DNA of 64,000 bases from Acidobacterium sp049965615 (lineage in GTDB: Bacteria; Acidobacteriota; Terriglobia; Terriglobales; Acidobacteriaceae): the NCBI GenBank assembly GCA_049965615.1, contig JBMFWD010000012.1:1-64000 (forward strand), in the 5' to 3' direction. The translations under genes and the position numbers were made by a program. Numbering within the stretch: position 1 is the stretch's first letter; the number at the start of each line of letters is the position of its first letter. Positions 31,590 to 40,168 of this stretch are shown in pieces. The notes beneath the pieces were generated by a model that saw only the letters and a list, made by a program, of their open reading frames with translations, was not told where the DNA came from and did not search any database.

Positions 31590-31961
31590 ATGAGTAGCGA
31601 ACAGAAACCAAGCGTAGAACAGATTTTCGCCATGATGCGCAAAGGCATGGGCAACATCCCTGCGGCCATTGAAAAGGCGACCGCCGTGGACGAAAGCATC
31701 TTGTACGAACACATGCGTACCCGCGCCTATACCATGCCGGAAAAAGGAGCATTCGACGAGGAGACGCGGACCCTGATCTATCTTGCCGCGGCGTTGGCGG
31801 CCAGCAGCAAGGCCTGCATCCAGGCAATGGCGGACAAGGCCAAGATGCAGAAGATCGCCCCAGAGAAAGTGCTCGAGGTCTTCCGCATTGTGCGCTTTGC
31901 CATGACTGCCAAGGTGCTGGGCGAGGCCGAGCCGGTCTTTGAGGCATTGCAAAAGTCCTAG
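31590..31961 (+). CDS. CMD-family protein, paralogue of the one at 11708
   Basis: The 123-residue protein is closely similar over its whole length to the protein at 11708: SVEQIFAMMRKGMGNIPAAI, EETRTLIYLAAALAASSKAC, and VLEVFRIVRFAMTAKVLGEA. The AhpD-type CxxC...H is again SxxC...M. AAAGGAG precedes the start. It lies between an arsR and an RND pump, just as the first copy lies between an ars operon and an ABC-2 pump, so the gene seems tied to arsenic cassettes rather than to one exporter. Confidence 0.82.
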   Translation: MSSEQKPSVEQIFAMMRKGMGNIPAAIEKATAVDESILYEHMRTRAYTMPEKGAFDEETRTLIYLAAALAASSKACIQAMADKAKMQKIAPEKVLEVFRIVRFAMTAKVLGEAEPVFEALQKS

Positions 31962-32006
31962 AACAACCAAGTACGCCAGCTGGCACGGTCCCTGCTGGCG
32001 GAGGAA

Positions 32007-33098
32007 ATGAGGGCGCCGATACGCAAGTTTTGGGAACGCTCCTTGAAAATAGGTCTGCCGGTTCTGATCATCATCCTGATGATGGTGTGGTTGGGCGGCA
32101 CGTTTCGCCGGGGCATGGTTCATCCTGGCAAGGTAACGGCTGCCCAGACCAGCGCAGCAGGCACTCCACTCTATACTGTGACGGCAGTTACCGCGCCCCT
32201 GATTACAGAGAAGGTCGGCGCCGTGCAGCCGCAAGTGCGTAGCACGGTCTCCGCGCGCGTGACGGCCAGCGTGATTGCTCTGCCCGTGGTGGCCGGACAG
32301 CATGTGCGTAAAGGGGAAGTGTTGGTGCGGCTGGATGATCGCGATCTGCAAACGATGGTGCGGCAGGCCAGCGAGGAACTGCGCCAGTCCGAGGCCACCA
32401 GGGACTTGGCGCAGAGTGACTACGAACGCGACAAGGGCCTGTATGAAAAGGCCGTCATTCCCAAATCAGATTTCGACGTGACCAATATGCGGTTGCGCAC
32501 CTCGACTGCGGATGTGGCAGCCAAACAGCAGGCGCTGCGTGATGCTCAGGTCTACCTTACATATACGGTGGTTCGCAGCCCCTACGATGGCGTCATCATC
32601 GACAAGCTCTCTGACGTGGGGGACATGGCCGCGCCCGGCAAGCCGCTGCTGAGCATGTACGAGAGCGGACGTCTATGGCTGGAAGCGGCGGTCCCCGAAG
32701 AGCAGTCCGCAGACCTGCACATCGGCAAGACCTACAAGGTGCGCCTGGACGCAATGGACAAAGCAATGGAGGGCCGTCTGGTTGAGGTCGTACCTTCGGC
32801 AGACCCATCCAGCCGCACGATCACGGCGCGCGTCACCATACCTTACGCGGACAACATCTTTCCCGGACTCTTCGGACGGATGTATCTGCCCACGGGAGAA
32901 CGGCTGCGGACCATGGTTCCCAACCATGCCATCCTGCGCATAGGGGAACTGGCCATGGTGGACGTGGATGAGGACGGTGTGCTGCGCCGCCGCTCCGTGC
33001 AGTTGGGACAGCAGATTGGCGACCAGGTGGAGGTGCTGAGCGGCCTTGTTCCCGGAGAAAAGGTCTCTCTGTCCCCCAGAAAGAAGTTGGACCAGTGA
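32007..33098 (+). CDS. RND efflux periplasmic adaptor (membrane fusion protein)
   Basis: The protein has 363 residues with an N-terminal anchor (IGLPVLIIILMMVWLGG). The barrel-sandwich halves are VSARVTASVIALPVVAGQHV with GEVLVRLDDRD, and YLTYTVVRSPYDGVIIDKLS. A short coiled hairpin lies between them, then beta-barrel (RLWLEAAVPEEQSADLHIGK) and membrane-proximal domains. It joins the inner-membrane RND pump, whose GTG start overlaps this stop, to the TolC protein encoded two genes on. Confidence 0.9.
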   Translation: MRAPIRKFWERSLKIGLPVLIIILMMVWLGGTFRRGMVHPGKVTAAQTSAAGTPLYTVTAVTAPLITEKVGAVQPQVRSTVSARVTASVIALPVVAGQHVRKGEVLVRLDDRDLQTMVRQASEELRQSEATRDLAQSDYERDKGLYEKAVIPKSDFDVTNMRLRTSTADVAAKQQALRDAQVYLTYTVVRSPYDGVIIDKLSDVGDMAAPGKPLLSMYESGRLWLEAAVPEEQSADLHIGKTYKVRLDAMDKAMEGRLVEVVPSADPSSRTITARVTIPYADNIFPGLFGRMYLPTGERLRTMVPNHAILRIGELAMVDVDEDGVLRRRSVQLGQQIGDQVEVLSGLVPGEKVSLSPRKKLDQ

Positions 33099-36000
33099 AA
33101 CACGAAGGCGAAAATCTGACAATCCGCATTGTCCGGTTATTTTTGGAGTCGCACCTCTCGATTGTCCTGATCTTGCTGGCGCTGGTCGTCGGGGGCGTGG
33201 CCTTGCTGGTCACTCCACGCGAGGAAGAGCCGCAGATCGTGGTGCCCAACGCCGACATCTTTCTCTCCTATCCCGGCCATTCTGCCGAGGAGGTGGAGAA
33301 GCTCATCTCCGCACCCATCGAACGGTACATGTATCAGATTGACGGCGTGGAGTATGTGTATTCGCAGTCCAAACCGGGCCAGAGCATTGTTACCGTGCGC
33401 TTCTATGTTGGGCAGGACCGGGAACGCAGCTTGGTCAAGCTCTACAAATGGTTGCAGCAGAACGTGGACAAAATCCCCGCAGGCGTCACTGGCTATGTCG
33501 TGGTGCCGCGCGAGACCGACGACGTTCCCATCGTCACCTTCACGCTGACCAGCGCCATGCGGGACGATTACGATCTGCGACGCATGGCGGAAGAGGTGCG
33601 CGACCGGCTGCAGGCGGTGCATGACAGCGGCATCAGCTTCATCGTGGGGGGCCGTCCACGGGAGGTCCTGGTGCGGCCCGACCCCGTGCGCATGGCCGGT
33701 TTCCATATTGCCCCGTTGGACCTCTACCGCGCGCTGGGCGCGGCGGACAGCAACCTGCAATCCGGCTCCTACGCCCGCAATGACCAGGACATTCGCGTGG
33801 AGACGGGCCGCTTTCTGGCCAACAAGTCCGATGTCGCCTCGGTGGTAGTGGGTGTTTCCGGTGACCGTCCTGTCTATCTGCGCGATGTGGCCGATGTGAG
33901 TGATGGCCCCGGTGAGGTCGTCGATTATGAGCGATTCAGTCAAGGCCCCGCCTGGACTGTAAATGAACATCCGGGGTCCGCGGGCAGTTGGATTGGGGGC
34001 AAAAAGACCCCAGACCAGCCGCTGATTTTTGAGCAGCCCGCAGTCACCATCGCTGTCGCCAAGCAGAAAGGCACCAACAACGTCACCGTGGCGCGCGCGT
34101 TGCTGGCCCAGATGGAGCAGATCAAACGCGAAGTGCTGCCCAGCGACGTACAAGTCGCCGTCACACGCAACTACGGCATCACCGCCAATGACAAGGTGAA
34201 CGAGCTGGTCGAAGGCCTGATGGTCGGCATCGTGGTCGTCATTGCGCTGCTGACCATTGGACTGGGCTTTGCGGACGCCATGGTGGTGGCGGTCGCTGTC
34301 CCCTGCGTCTTCGGCTTTACGCTGGCCTTCAACTATCTCTTCGGGTTTTCCATCAACCGGGTTACGTTGTTTGCACTCACAGTCGCCCTGGGCCTGTTGG
34401 TGGACGACCCCATCGTGGACGTGGAAAACATCCATCGTCACTTCCGCATGGCGGGCAAGGCCACAAAACAGATTGTGCTGGAGGCCGTAAACGAAGTGCG
34501 GCCACCATTGATCGCGGCCACCATCGCCGTCATGATCTCCTTTTCACCGCTCTTTTTTGTCACCGAAGAGATGCACGATTATCTGCGGCCCATGGCCGTC
34601 AACGTCCCTATGTCCATGCTGATGTCCATGGTGGTGTCCTTTACCATTACGCCTTGGCTGGCCTATTGGGTGATGCGTCGGCGCTATGCTCCGGGCAAGG
34701 CAGGCGAGGCCAAGGAAAGTGGTCCCGTCGAGGCCGATGTGACCACGATGTGGACCTACCGCGTCTTCCGACCCTTGCTGGGGCCACTGTTGGAGCGGCG
34801 CAGAAATTCCTACCTATTTCTTGGCGCTGTCGTCCTCGCTTTTATCGCCAGCCTTATGTTGGTGGGGACTCGGCGCGTCAAGCCCAAGCAATTGCCCTTT
34901 GACAACAAGGACGAACTCCTTTTAGTGCTGGACATGCCCAGCGGGACCAGCCTGGAACGTACCGACGCCGCTGCCCGCGATTTTGAAAACTATCTCCGCA
35001 CGGTGCCGGAAGTGACGGACTTCGAGTCTTACTCCGGCACGGCCTCTCCCTTCGATTTCAACGGCATGTCGCGCCGTTACTTCCTGCGCGAATCTCCCAA
35101 CAAGGGGGACATCCGCGTCAACCTCATCCACAAGACAGACCGCACGGCGGGAAGCCATGAGATTGCGCTGCGCCTGCGGGATGACCTGACGGCCATTGCG
35201 CAACGCGATGGCGTGAAATTGAAGATTGTCGAGTTACCGGCTGGCCCTCCGGTCATGTCCACCGTGGTCGCCGCCGTGTATGGCTCTCCCGGCGACAGCT
35301 ACGCAGACCTGGTCCATGTCTCCCGGACTGTCAAAGGCCGGATGCGCCGCGAGCCTGGCATCGTGGACCTGGATGACACCGTGGAGGAAGACCAGCAGAA
35401 ATATGTTTTCACCGTGGACAAGGCCAAAGCGGCCTTGGACGGCGTGGACACGGACAGCATCGACCAGACCGTCCGTCTGGCACTCTCCGGCGAGACTGCG
35501 GGGACCGTGGCCATACCGACAGAGCGGCAGCCGCTCCCCATCGTCCTCTGGCCAGTGCGCGCAGAGCGTTCCAGTCCAGTGGACCTGGCGCGTATTTATG
35601 TGCGCGGGCAGAAGGGCAATCTGGTCCCTATTTCGCAGTTGGGGAGTTGGCGTCCGGTGATTGAGGACAAGACCATCTATCACCGCAATATGAAGCGCGT
35701 GGTGTACGTCACGGCAGAGATGGCAGGGCGTCCTCCAGTGGAGACCATCCTGGACATCCGCGCCGACCAGCGCACGCCAGAGCAGCTTGCTGCCGCTCGC
35801 CATCCAGTGGAACTCACCTCCGCTGGCTATCTCGATCGTAACGCCCAGCCGCGCCCGCTGAACAAACGCACGCTCTTCAAAAAAGGCGGCGGCATCCTGT
35901 GGGCGCTCCCCGACGGATACACCGTCAACTGGTGGGACGAGGGCGAGATGCGCCTGACCATCTACATCTTCCGCGACCTGGGGATTGGATTTCTGGGCGC

Positions 36001-36565
36001 GTTGCTGGCCATTTATATTCTGCTCAGCCAGCAGACCGGGTCTTTCCGTCTGCCCATCATTATTATGATGGCGATCCCGCTCATGGTGATCGGCGTCATG
36101 CCGGGCTTCTGGCTGTTGAACCACCTTGGCGTACACCAGGTGGGCGGCTATCCGGACCCGCTCTTCTTCAGTTCGCCCGCCATGATCGGCCTGATTGCGC
36201 TCTCCGGCATTGTGACGCGGAACTCCATCATCATTGTGGACTTCGTACACATTGCGCTGGCGCGTGGGCGCACCCTGACGCAGGCGTTGATTGAAAGCTG
36301 CTCCATCCGCTTGCGGCCCATCCTGTTGACCTCTGGCGCGGCCATGCTGGGGGCCTGGCCCATCACCAAGGACTCGGTCTTCGCCGGCCTGGCCTGGTCG
36401 CTGATCTTTGGCCTTTTTGCCTCCACCTTATTCAGTTTGCTTGTCATTCCTGTTGCCTACTACCTGATGTATGAAAAGGTGCCCGGCCATGGGTTGCCGG
36501 AGAACTTTCATCTGCGGGAAGTCGGGCCTGGGTCCGCCGCAACAGGAACAGAGGTAGAAGCATGA
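33095..36565 (+). CDS. RND-family efflux permease
   Basis: The protein has 1156 residues with twelve membrane helices and two large periplasmic loops. Features include YPGHSAEEVEKLISAPIERY in the first porter loop and the helix-4 acidic pair LGLLVDDPIVDVENIHRHFR near 430, used for proton relay. The late helix segment is ALSGIVTRNSIIIVDFVHIA. The start is a GTG overlapping the adaptor stop. Segments 285-310 and 900-945 are longer than in AcrB, which fits the group of AcrB-like pumps of ~1100-1150 residues. Substrate is unknown; heavy-metal CusA signatures are not evident. Confidence 0.9.
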   Translation: MKHEGENLTIRIVRLFLESHLSIVLILLALVVGGVALLVTPREEEPQIVVPNADIFLSYPGHSAEEVEKLISAPIERYMYQIDGVEYVYSQSKPGQSIVTVRFYVGQDRERSLVKLYKWLQQNVDKIPAGVTGYVVVPRETDDVPIVTFTLTSAMRDDYDLRRMAEEVRDRLQAVHDSGISFIVGGRPREVLVRPDPVRMAGFHIAPLDLYRALGAADSNLQSGSYARNDQDIRVETGRFLANKSDVASVVVGVSGDRPVYLRDVADVSDGPGEVVDYERFSQGPAWTVNEHPGSAGSWIGGKKTPDQPLIFEQPAVTIAVAKQKGTNNVTVARALLAQMEQIKREVLPSDVQVAVTRNYGITANDKVNELVEGLMVGIVVVIALLTIGLGFADAMVVAVAVPCVFGFTLAFNYLFGFSINRVTLFALTVALGLLVDDPIVDVENIHRHFRMAGKATKQIVLEAVNEVRPPLIAATIAVMISFSPLFFVTEEMHDYLRPMAVNVPMSMLMSMVVSFTITPWLAYWVMRRRYAPGKAGEAKESGPVEADVTTMWTYRVFRPLLGPLLERRRNSYLFLGAVVLAFIASLMLVGTRRVKPKQLPFDNKDELLLVLDMPSGTSLERTDAAARDFENYLRTVPEVTDFESYSGTASPFDFNGMSRRYFLRESPNKGDIRVNLIHKTDRTAGSHEIALRLRDDLTAIAQRDGVKLKIVELPAGPPVMSTVVAAVYGSPGDSYADLVHVSRTVKGRMRREPGIVDLDDTVEEDQQKYVFTVDKAKAALDGVDTDSIDQTVRLALSGETAGTVAIPTERQPLPIVLWPVRAERSSPVDLARIYVRGQKGNLVPISQLGSWRPVIEDKTIYHRNMKRVVYVTAEMAGRPPVETILDIRADQRTPEQLAAARHPVELTSAGYLDRNAQPRPLNKRTLFKKGGGILWALPDGYTVNWWDEGEMRLTIYIFRDLGIGFLGALLAIYILLSQQTGSFRLPIIIMMAIPLMVIGVMPGFWLLNHLGVHQVGGYPDPLFFSSPAMIGLIALSGIVTRNSIIIVDFVHIALARGRTLTQALIESCSIRLRPILLTSGAAMLGAWPITKDSVFAGLAWSLIFGLFASTLFSLLVIPVAYYLMYEKVPGHGLPENFHLREVGPGSAATGTEVEA

Positions 36566-37965
36566 AACTTACAGTCCTGTCCGTTCTATGGACCATGATC
36601 GTTGCCCTGGGGACAGCTCCGCTGCTGGCGCAGCAGACCCCGGCGCTGCCTGCGGAGTTGCCCTTGCAACAGGCAATTGCATTCGCCCTGGAGCACAGCC
36701 CTGACCTGAAGTCAGCGGTGGAGGAGACCACCAAACGCCGTGGCAATGTGACCACGGCCCGTTCCTCGCTGCTGCCGCAACTGGACGCCGCCGCTGACCT
36801 CGACCATAGCCGTATGCCAGTCGGGTATCCTGGTGCGGCCCCTCCGTCCCTGCTGCGTTTTGCCGGGACCACTTACTCCGTCAGCGCCAATCTGCACATG
36901 CTGGCATGGGACTTCCAGCAGTCTGAGTTACAACTGGCCGCAACGCGGGAACGGCTCGCCTCGGCACGTATTTTGGTGGACCGCCAGAAACAGGGCGTCA
37001 TCTTCAACGTGGCCAACTTATACTTACAGGCCATGACCTATCAGGACTTATTGCGCGCCAATGAACTTACCCGCAAAAGCCTTGTTTCCTTGCTGGACCG
37101 CACCAACGAGCTGGTCAAGGCCGGTCGCGCCGTGCCCGTGGACGCTTACAAAATCCAGACGCAGATTGCCGCCATTGATAGCGACTCGGCCACGCTGGAA
37201 GCAGGCCGTCAGGCGACGCTCAGTTCGTTGGCCGCCGCCATGGGACACCACGGGGCATTGCGCACGTTGTCGTACACCCCTGCCGTCGAGGTCCCGTCCG
37301 CTGCCAACGGGGAAGAACAGCGGCTGTTACAAACGGCAATCGAGCAGCGCCCGGACCTGAAAGCAGCAAGCATGGAGACAAAGTCTGCGCTCGACCTGGA
37401 GCGCGCAGCGCGCCGTGCCTATTGGCCGCGCGTGGACTTCAACGCCACGGCCATCCAATACGGCGCATTCCAGCCCGTGGGCTTTCCCACCCTCGTTGGC
37501 GAACTGCTGCCATCGCTGCATGTGCCAAGCACCAGCACTCCCAGCACCATCAACAACTGGACGATTGGCTTCCACCTCAGCGTGCCCGTTTTTGATAGTG
37601 GCCGCCGCAGTGGCCAGATCAAGTCCGCCGTGGCGCAGACGGAACAGGCGCGTCTCGCAGAACGGAAACTCGATTTGGATGTTGCGCGGGAAGTAAGGAC
37701 CTCCTATGCCGAGTTACAAAGCGCGCAGGCGCGCGTGAAGGCCATGCAGGAGACCGTGGTCGAAGCGCAGGAGGTCCTGAAAAATGAACAGACCAAATAC
37801 GAAGTAGGCCGCACCGTCATCAACTTTGTGTTGGAGGCCGAGGCTGGCGTCCTCAGCAGCCAGTCCCTGCTGGCCCAGGCGCAACGCTCCGAGGCCATTG
37901 CATCTTTGTCTTTGGAACTGGCGACAGGACGCATCAACGTAGACTCGCCAGCCCTGCAACAATAG
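36562..37965 (+). CDS. TolC-family outer-membrane channel of the RND pump
   Basis: The protein has 467 residues. A signal peptide (LSVLWTMIVALGTAPLLA, then QQ) precedes two OEP repeats: LPLQQAIAFALEHSPDLKSA with TTARSSLLPQLDAAADLDHS, and LLQTAIEQRPDLKAASMETK with WTIGFHLSVPVFDSGRRSGQ. It overlaps the pump gene stop by four bases, completing the tripartite system. It differs in sequence from the other TolC protein at 12204. Confidence 0.9.
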   Translation: MKLTVLSVLWTMIVALGTAPLLAQQTPALPAELPLQQAIAFALEHSPDLKSAVEETTKRRGNVTTARSSLLPQLDAAADLDHSRMPVGYPGAAPPSLLRFAGTTYSVSANLHMLAWDFQQSELQLAATRERLASARILVDRQKQGVIFNVANLYLQAMTYQDLLRANELTRKSLVSLLDRTNELVKAGRAVPVDAYKIQTQIAAIDSDSATLEAGRQATLSSLAAAMGHHGALRTLSYTPAVEVPSAANGEEQRLLQTAIEQRPDLKAASMETKSALDLERAARRAYWPRVDFNATAIQYGAFQPVGFPTLVGELLPSLHVPSTSTPSTINNWTIGFHLSVPVFDSGRRSGQIKSAVAQTEQARLAERKLDLDVAREVRTSYAELQSAQARVKAMQETVVEAQEVLKNEQTKYEVGRTVINFVLEAEAGVLSSQSLLAQAQRSEAIASLSLELATGRINVDSPALQQ

Positions 37966-38044
37966 TGCGGCCATGAATTGGCGCCTACGCGATGGCCCTA
38001 CAAACATGCTCGGTCCGTGAAAGTATGGAGAAGTGGAAACGACC

Positions 38045-39040
38045 ATGAACGCTGTCCTTCACTTCTTCGTCCAACACGAATATCTTGTACTGTTCTTCTG
38101 GGTGCTGCTGGAACAGTTCGGGGTCCCACTACCGAGCGCTCCTTTGTTGGTGTCGGCGGGGGCCCTCAGCGTTGAGCATTCCGTCAGCTTGTCTGCTGTA
38201 CTTTTTATTGTCATGGCCGCCTGTTTACTGGCGGACTCTTTCTGGTTCTTCCTTGGCAGGCACTATGGGACAAGGGCCTTACGCCTCCTCTGCCGATACA
38301 CGCTGGAAACTGCCTCCTGCGTCCGAAAAACAGAAAACGCAATCAAGAAACAAAAGGCCGGTACTTTGCTCGTCGCAAAATTCGTTCCGGGTCTGAACCT
38401 GATGGCCCCGCCGCTGGCAGGGCAGCGGGCAATGCGCTACAGCGTCTTCCTTCTCTACGATGCCGCAGGGTCTCTCCTATGGGGAGCGACGCTTGTCTTT
38501 GCCGGAAAGTTCTTTGGCGACGCCATACGCAGGAATGAGAGACTCTTCCATTGGATGGGCTATGCCGCAACCGCCGTGTTTGTGTTTGTGGTTGTTGCCT
38601 GGTTTCTCTATCGAGTGTGGAAGAAATGGTTGGTGCTGCGCCGGTTCCGCACCACGCGAATCGATCCTGAATATTTAAAATCCAAACTGGACCAGGGGAT
38701 ACCCGTGTATATCATCGACCTCCGGTCGCCGCATGAATTGGAAGATGATGCCCGCATGCTGCCAGGGGCGGTACATATCCCCCCAGAAAAGCTGATGGAT
38801 GCCCGGTCTGTCATTCCACATGACCGCGAAATATTCACCTATTGCACCTGCCCGAATGAGAAGACCAGTATACGGGCTGCACTCTCCCTGCAAAAAATGG
38901 GTCACACCCGCATCCATCCCGTGCGTGGGGGTTTTGACGCATGGAAGCAGCGTGGATATCCCTTAATGAAATTTCAAGGCGCTTCCTTATCCAACGGCCA
39001 TGACGATCTTGCAGAAGAAAGCGCATGTCCCCACGCATGA
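38045..39040 (+). CDS. DedA-family membrane protein fused to a rhodanese domain
   Basis: The protein has 331 residues from the ATG at 38045; a GTG at 38033 is an alternative. The first ~200 are DedA/SNARE-associated: LLEQFGVPLPSAPLLVSAGA, FFLGRHYGTRALRLLCRY, and the signature VAKFVPGLNLMAPPLAGQRA followed by GSLLWGATLVFAGKFFG. A linker leads into a rhodanese domain: YIIDLRSPHELEDDARMLPG and the active-site loop TYCTCPNEKTSIRAA, with its catalytic cysteine facing the cytosol. DedA domains move lipid carriers or keep envelope homeostasis, and rhodaneses move sulfane sulfur. The fusion and a second rhodanese next door point to a sulfur or oxidative-stress role. Confidence 0.87.
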   Translation: MNAVLHFFVQHEYLVLFFWVLLEQFGVPLPSAPLLVSAGALSVEHSVSLSAVLFIVMAACLLADSFWFFLGRHYGTRALRLLCRYTLETASCVRKTENAIKKQKAGTLLVAKFVPGLNLMAPPLAGQRAMRYSVFLLYDAAGSLLWGATLVFAGKFFGDAIRRNERLFHWMGYAATAVFVFVVVAWFLYRVWKKWLVLRRFRTTRIDPEYLKSKLDQGIPVYIIDLRSPHELEDDARMLPGAVHIPPEKLMDARSVIPHDREIFTYCTCPNEKTSIRAALSLQKMGHTRIHPVRGGFDAWKQRGYPLMKFQGASLSNGHDDLAEESACPHA

Positions 39041-39146
39041 ATGTCATGGAGTGGCTGCGAGAGACGCGAAGACCGGGACGAAACACCTTGAGGTCTGTCC
39101 CGAAGAGATACGCCGTATAGGACGTGCAGTTATGGAGGAACGCACA

Positions 39147-39602
39147 ATGGTCATGTGGCTAATTGTCAGTTTTCTTGCGGCCCTGTGCCTGTTTGCCCTG
39201 GCCGCAATTTGGATCAGACATATGAGAGAACGGCGCGAGATGGAGCGGCACTTCGTTACAGCAGAGGAACTTCATGCACTGCTGTCTTCGGGCCGCGAAA
39301 TGCTGATCTTCGACCTGCGCGAGCCACTCGACATATTGACGGACTCAGAGATCATTCCAGGAGCCAAGATAATCTCTCCCCAGAAGGTGTTTTTGAATCC
39401 TTTCCTGATTCCACATGAGAAGGACTCTGTCATTTACTGCACCTGTCCAAGTGAAGCAACCAGCCGTGCCGTATTGAAGCGGGCCTTGGCCATGCGTTTC
39501 TCCCGCATCAAACTTCTTCAAGGAGGACTGGAGGGCTGGAAGGCCAAGGGTTATCCGGTCGAGCCATACACAAAGCCGCTTCATCTCGACGCTGGCGAGT
39601 AA
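39147..39602 (+). CDS. membrane-anchored rhodanese-like protein
   Basis: The protein has 151 residues from the ATG at 39147, which has GGAGGAA seven bases upstream; longer in-frame starts exist but lack this. One N-terminal helix (LIVSFLAALCLFALAAIWI) anchors it with the domain on the cytosolic side. The rhodanese core reads MLIFDLREPLDILTDSEIIP, then the loop VIYCTCPSEATSRAV and LLQGGLEGWKAKGYPVEPY. It resembles the C-terminal domain of the preceding DedA fusion, so the two probably arose by duplication. Confidence 0.85.
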   Translation: MVMWLIVSFLAALCLFALAAIWIRHMRERREMERHFVTAEELHALLSSGREMLIFDLREPLDILTDSEIIPGAKIISPQKVFLNPFLIPHEKDSVIYCTCPSEATSRAVLKRALAMRFSRIKLLQGGLEGWKAKGYPVEPYTKPLHLDAGE

Positions 39603-40168
39603 GGGAAGTCCACTCAAAAAATCGGATGATTGTATATGGCTCAGAATTGGACAAGAGGGAGGCCAGGAATATGGCGGAAGTGCCAGACGTTGAGCATGTG
39701 ACTTGCGGTTACGGATGATCTCTTCCATGTCGGCGGGACAGCGAGCATCCATCATCGCTTTATAGCCAGATCGTTCGAGTGGGCCTCGGCCCGGGCAATG
39801 GATCCGGAGATGGAGCGGTGCGGCGGAACATGCGTATGGATCATAGCCACAGGCAGCGAGCCGTTTTCGATGATGACTTTTGCTCTGACCAGCCCACATG
39901 TGCGTCGCCATCTTGTACATCGTTGACGGGTCTCGTGACCGGCAGGCAATGGGGATAGCGAAATGCCGGTTTGCCCACCTTGTCATGGTGTAGGGCACGA
40001 GGAAGTAAGTTCCAACCTCTATAATTGCCTGGGGAGTGGACTCCCATGAGCCCGCTACATGCGGCGCTTGTAGCGCGAAGGTGTTGCAGGATTGCAGACC
40101 AAGACCCAGAGACGGCCACGCTGCTTCGTCCGATAACCATGTCATAGAATCGGAGTGGGAAGCCTACA
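39603..40168. other. 566-base intergenic stretch before the sigma-54 activator gene
   Basis: Open frames here are long but have no recognisable motif, no ribosome site and stop-codon patterns expected by chance in GC-rich DNA. A TATAAT at 40020-40025 could be a -10 box for the regulator gene, but no matching -35 is seen. I find no gene. Confidence 0.45.

Noticed and set aside
33137..34441. 434-codon minus-strand frame inside the RND pump gene
   Set aside because: His- and Asp-rich antisense shadow of conserved RND sequence.
39345..40145. Possible minus-strand gene in the gap before the sigma-54 activator
   Set aside because: No ribosome site, no recognisable motif, and it overlaps the rhodanese gene by 250 bases.
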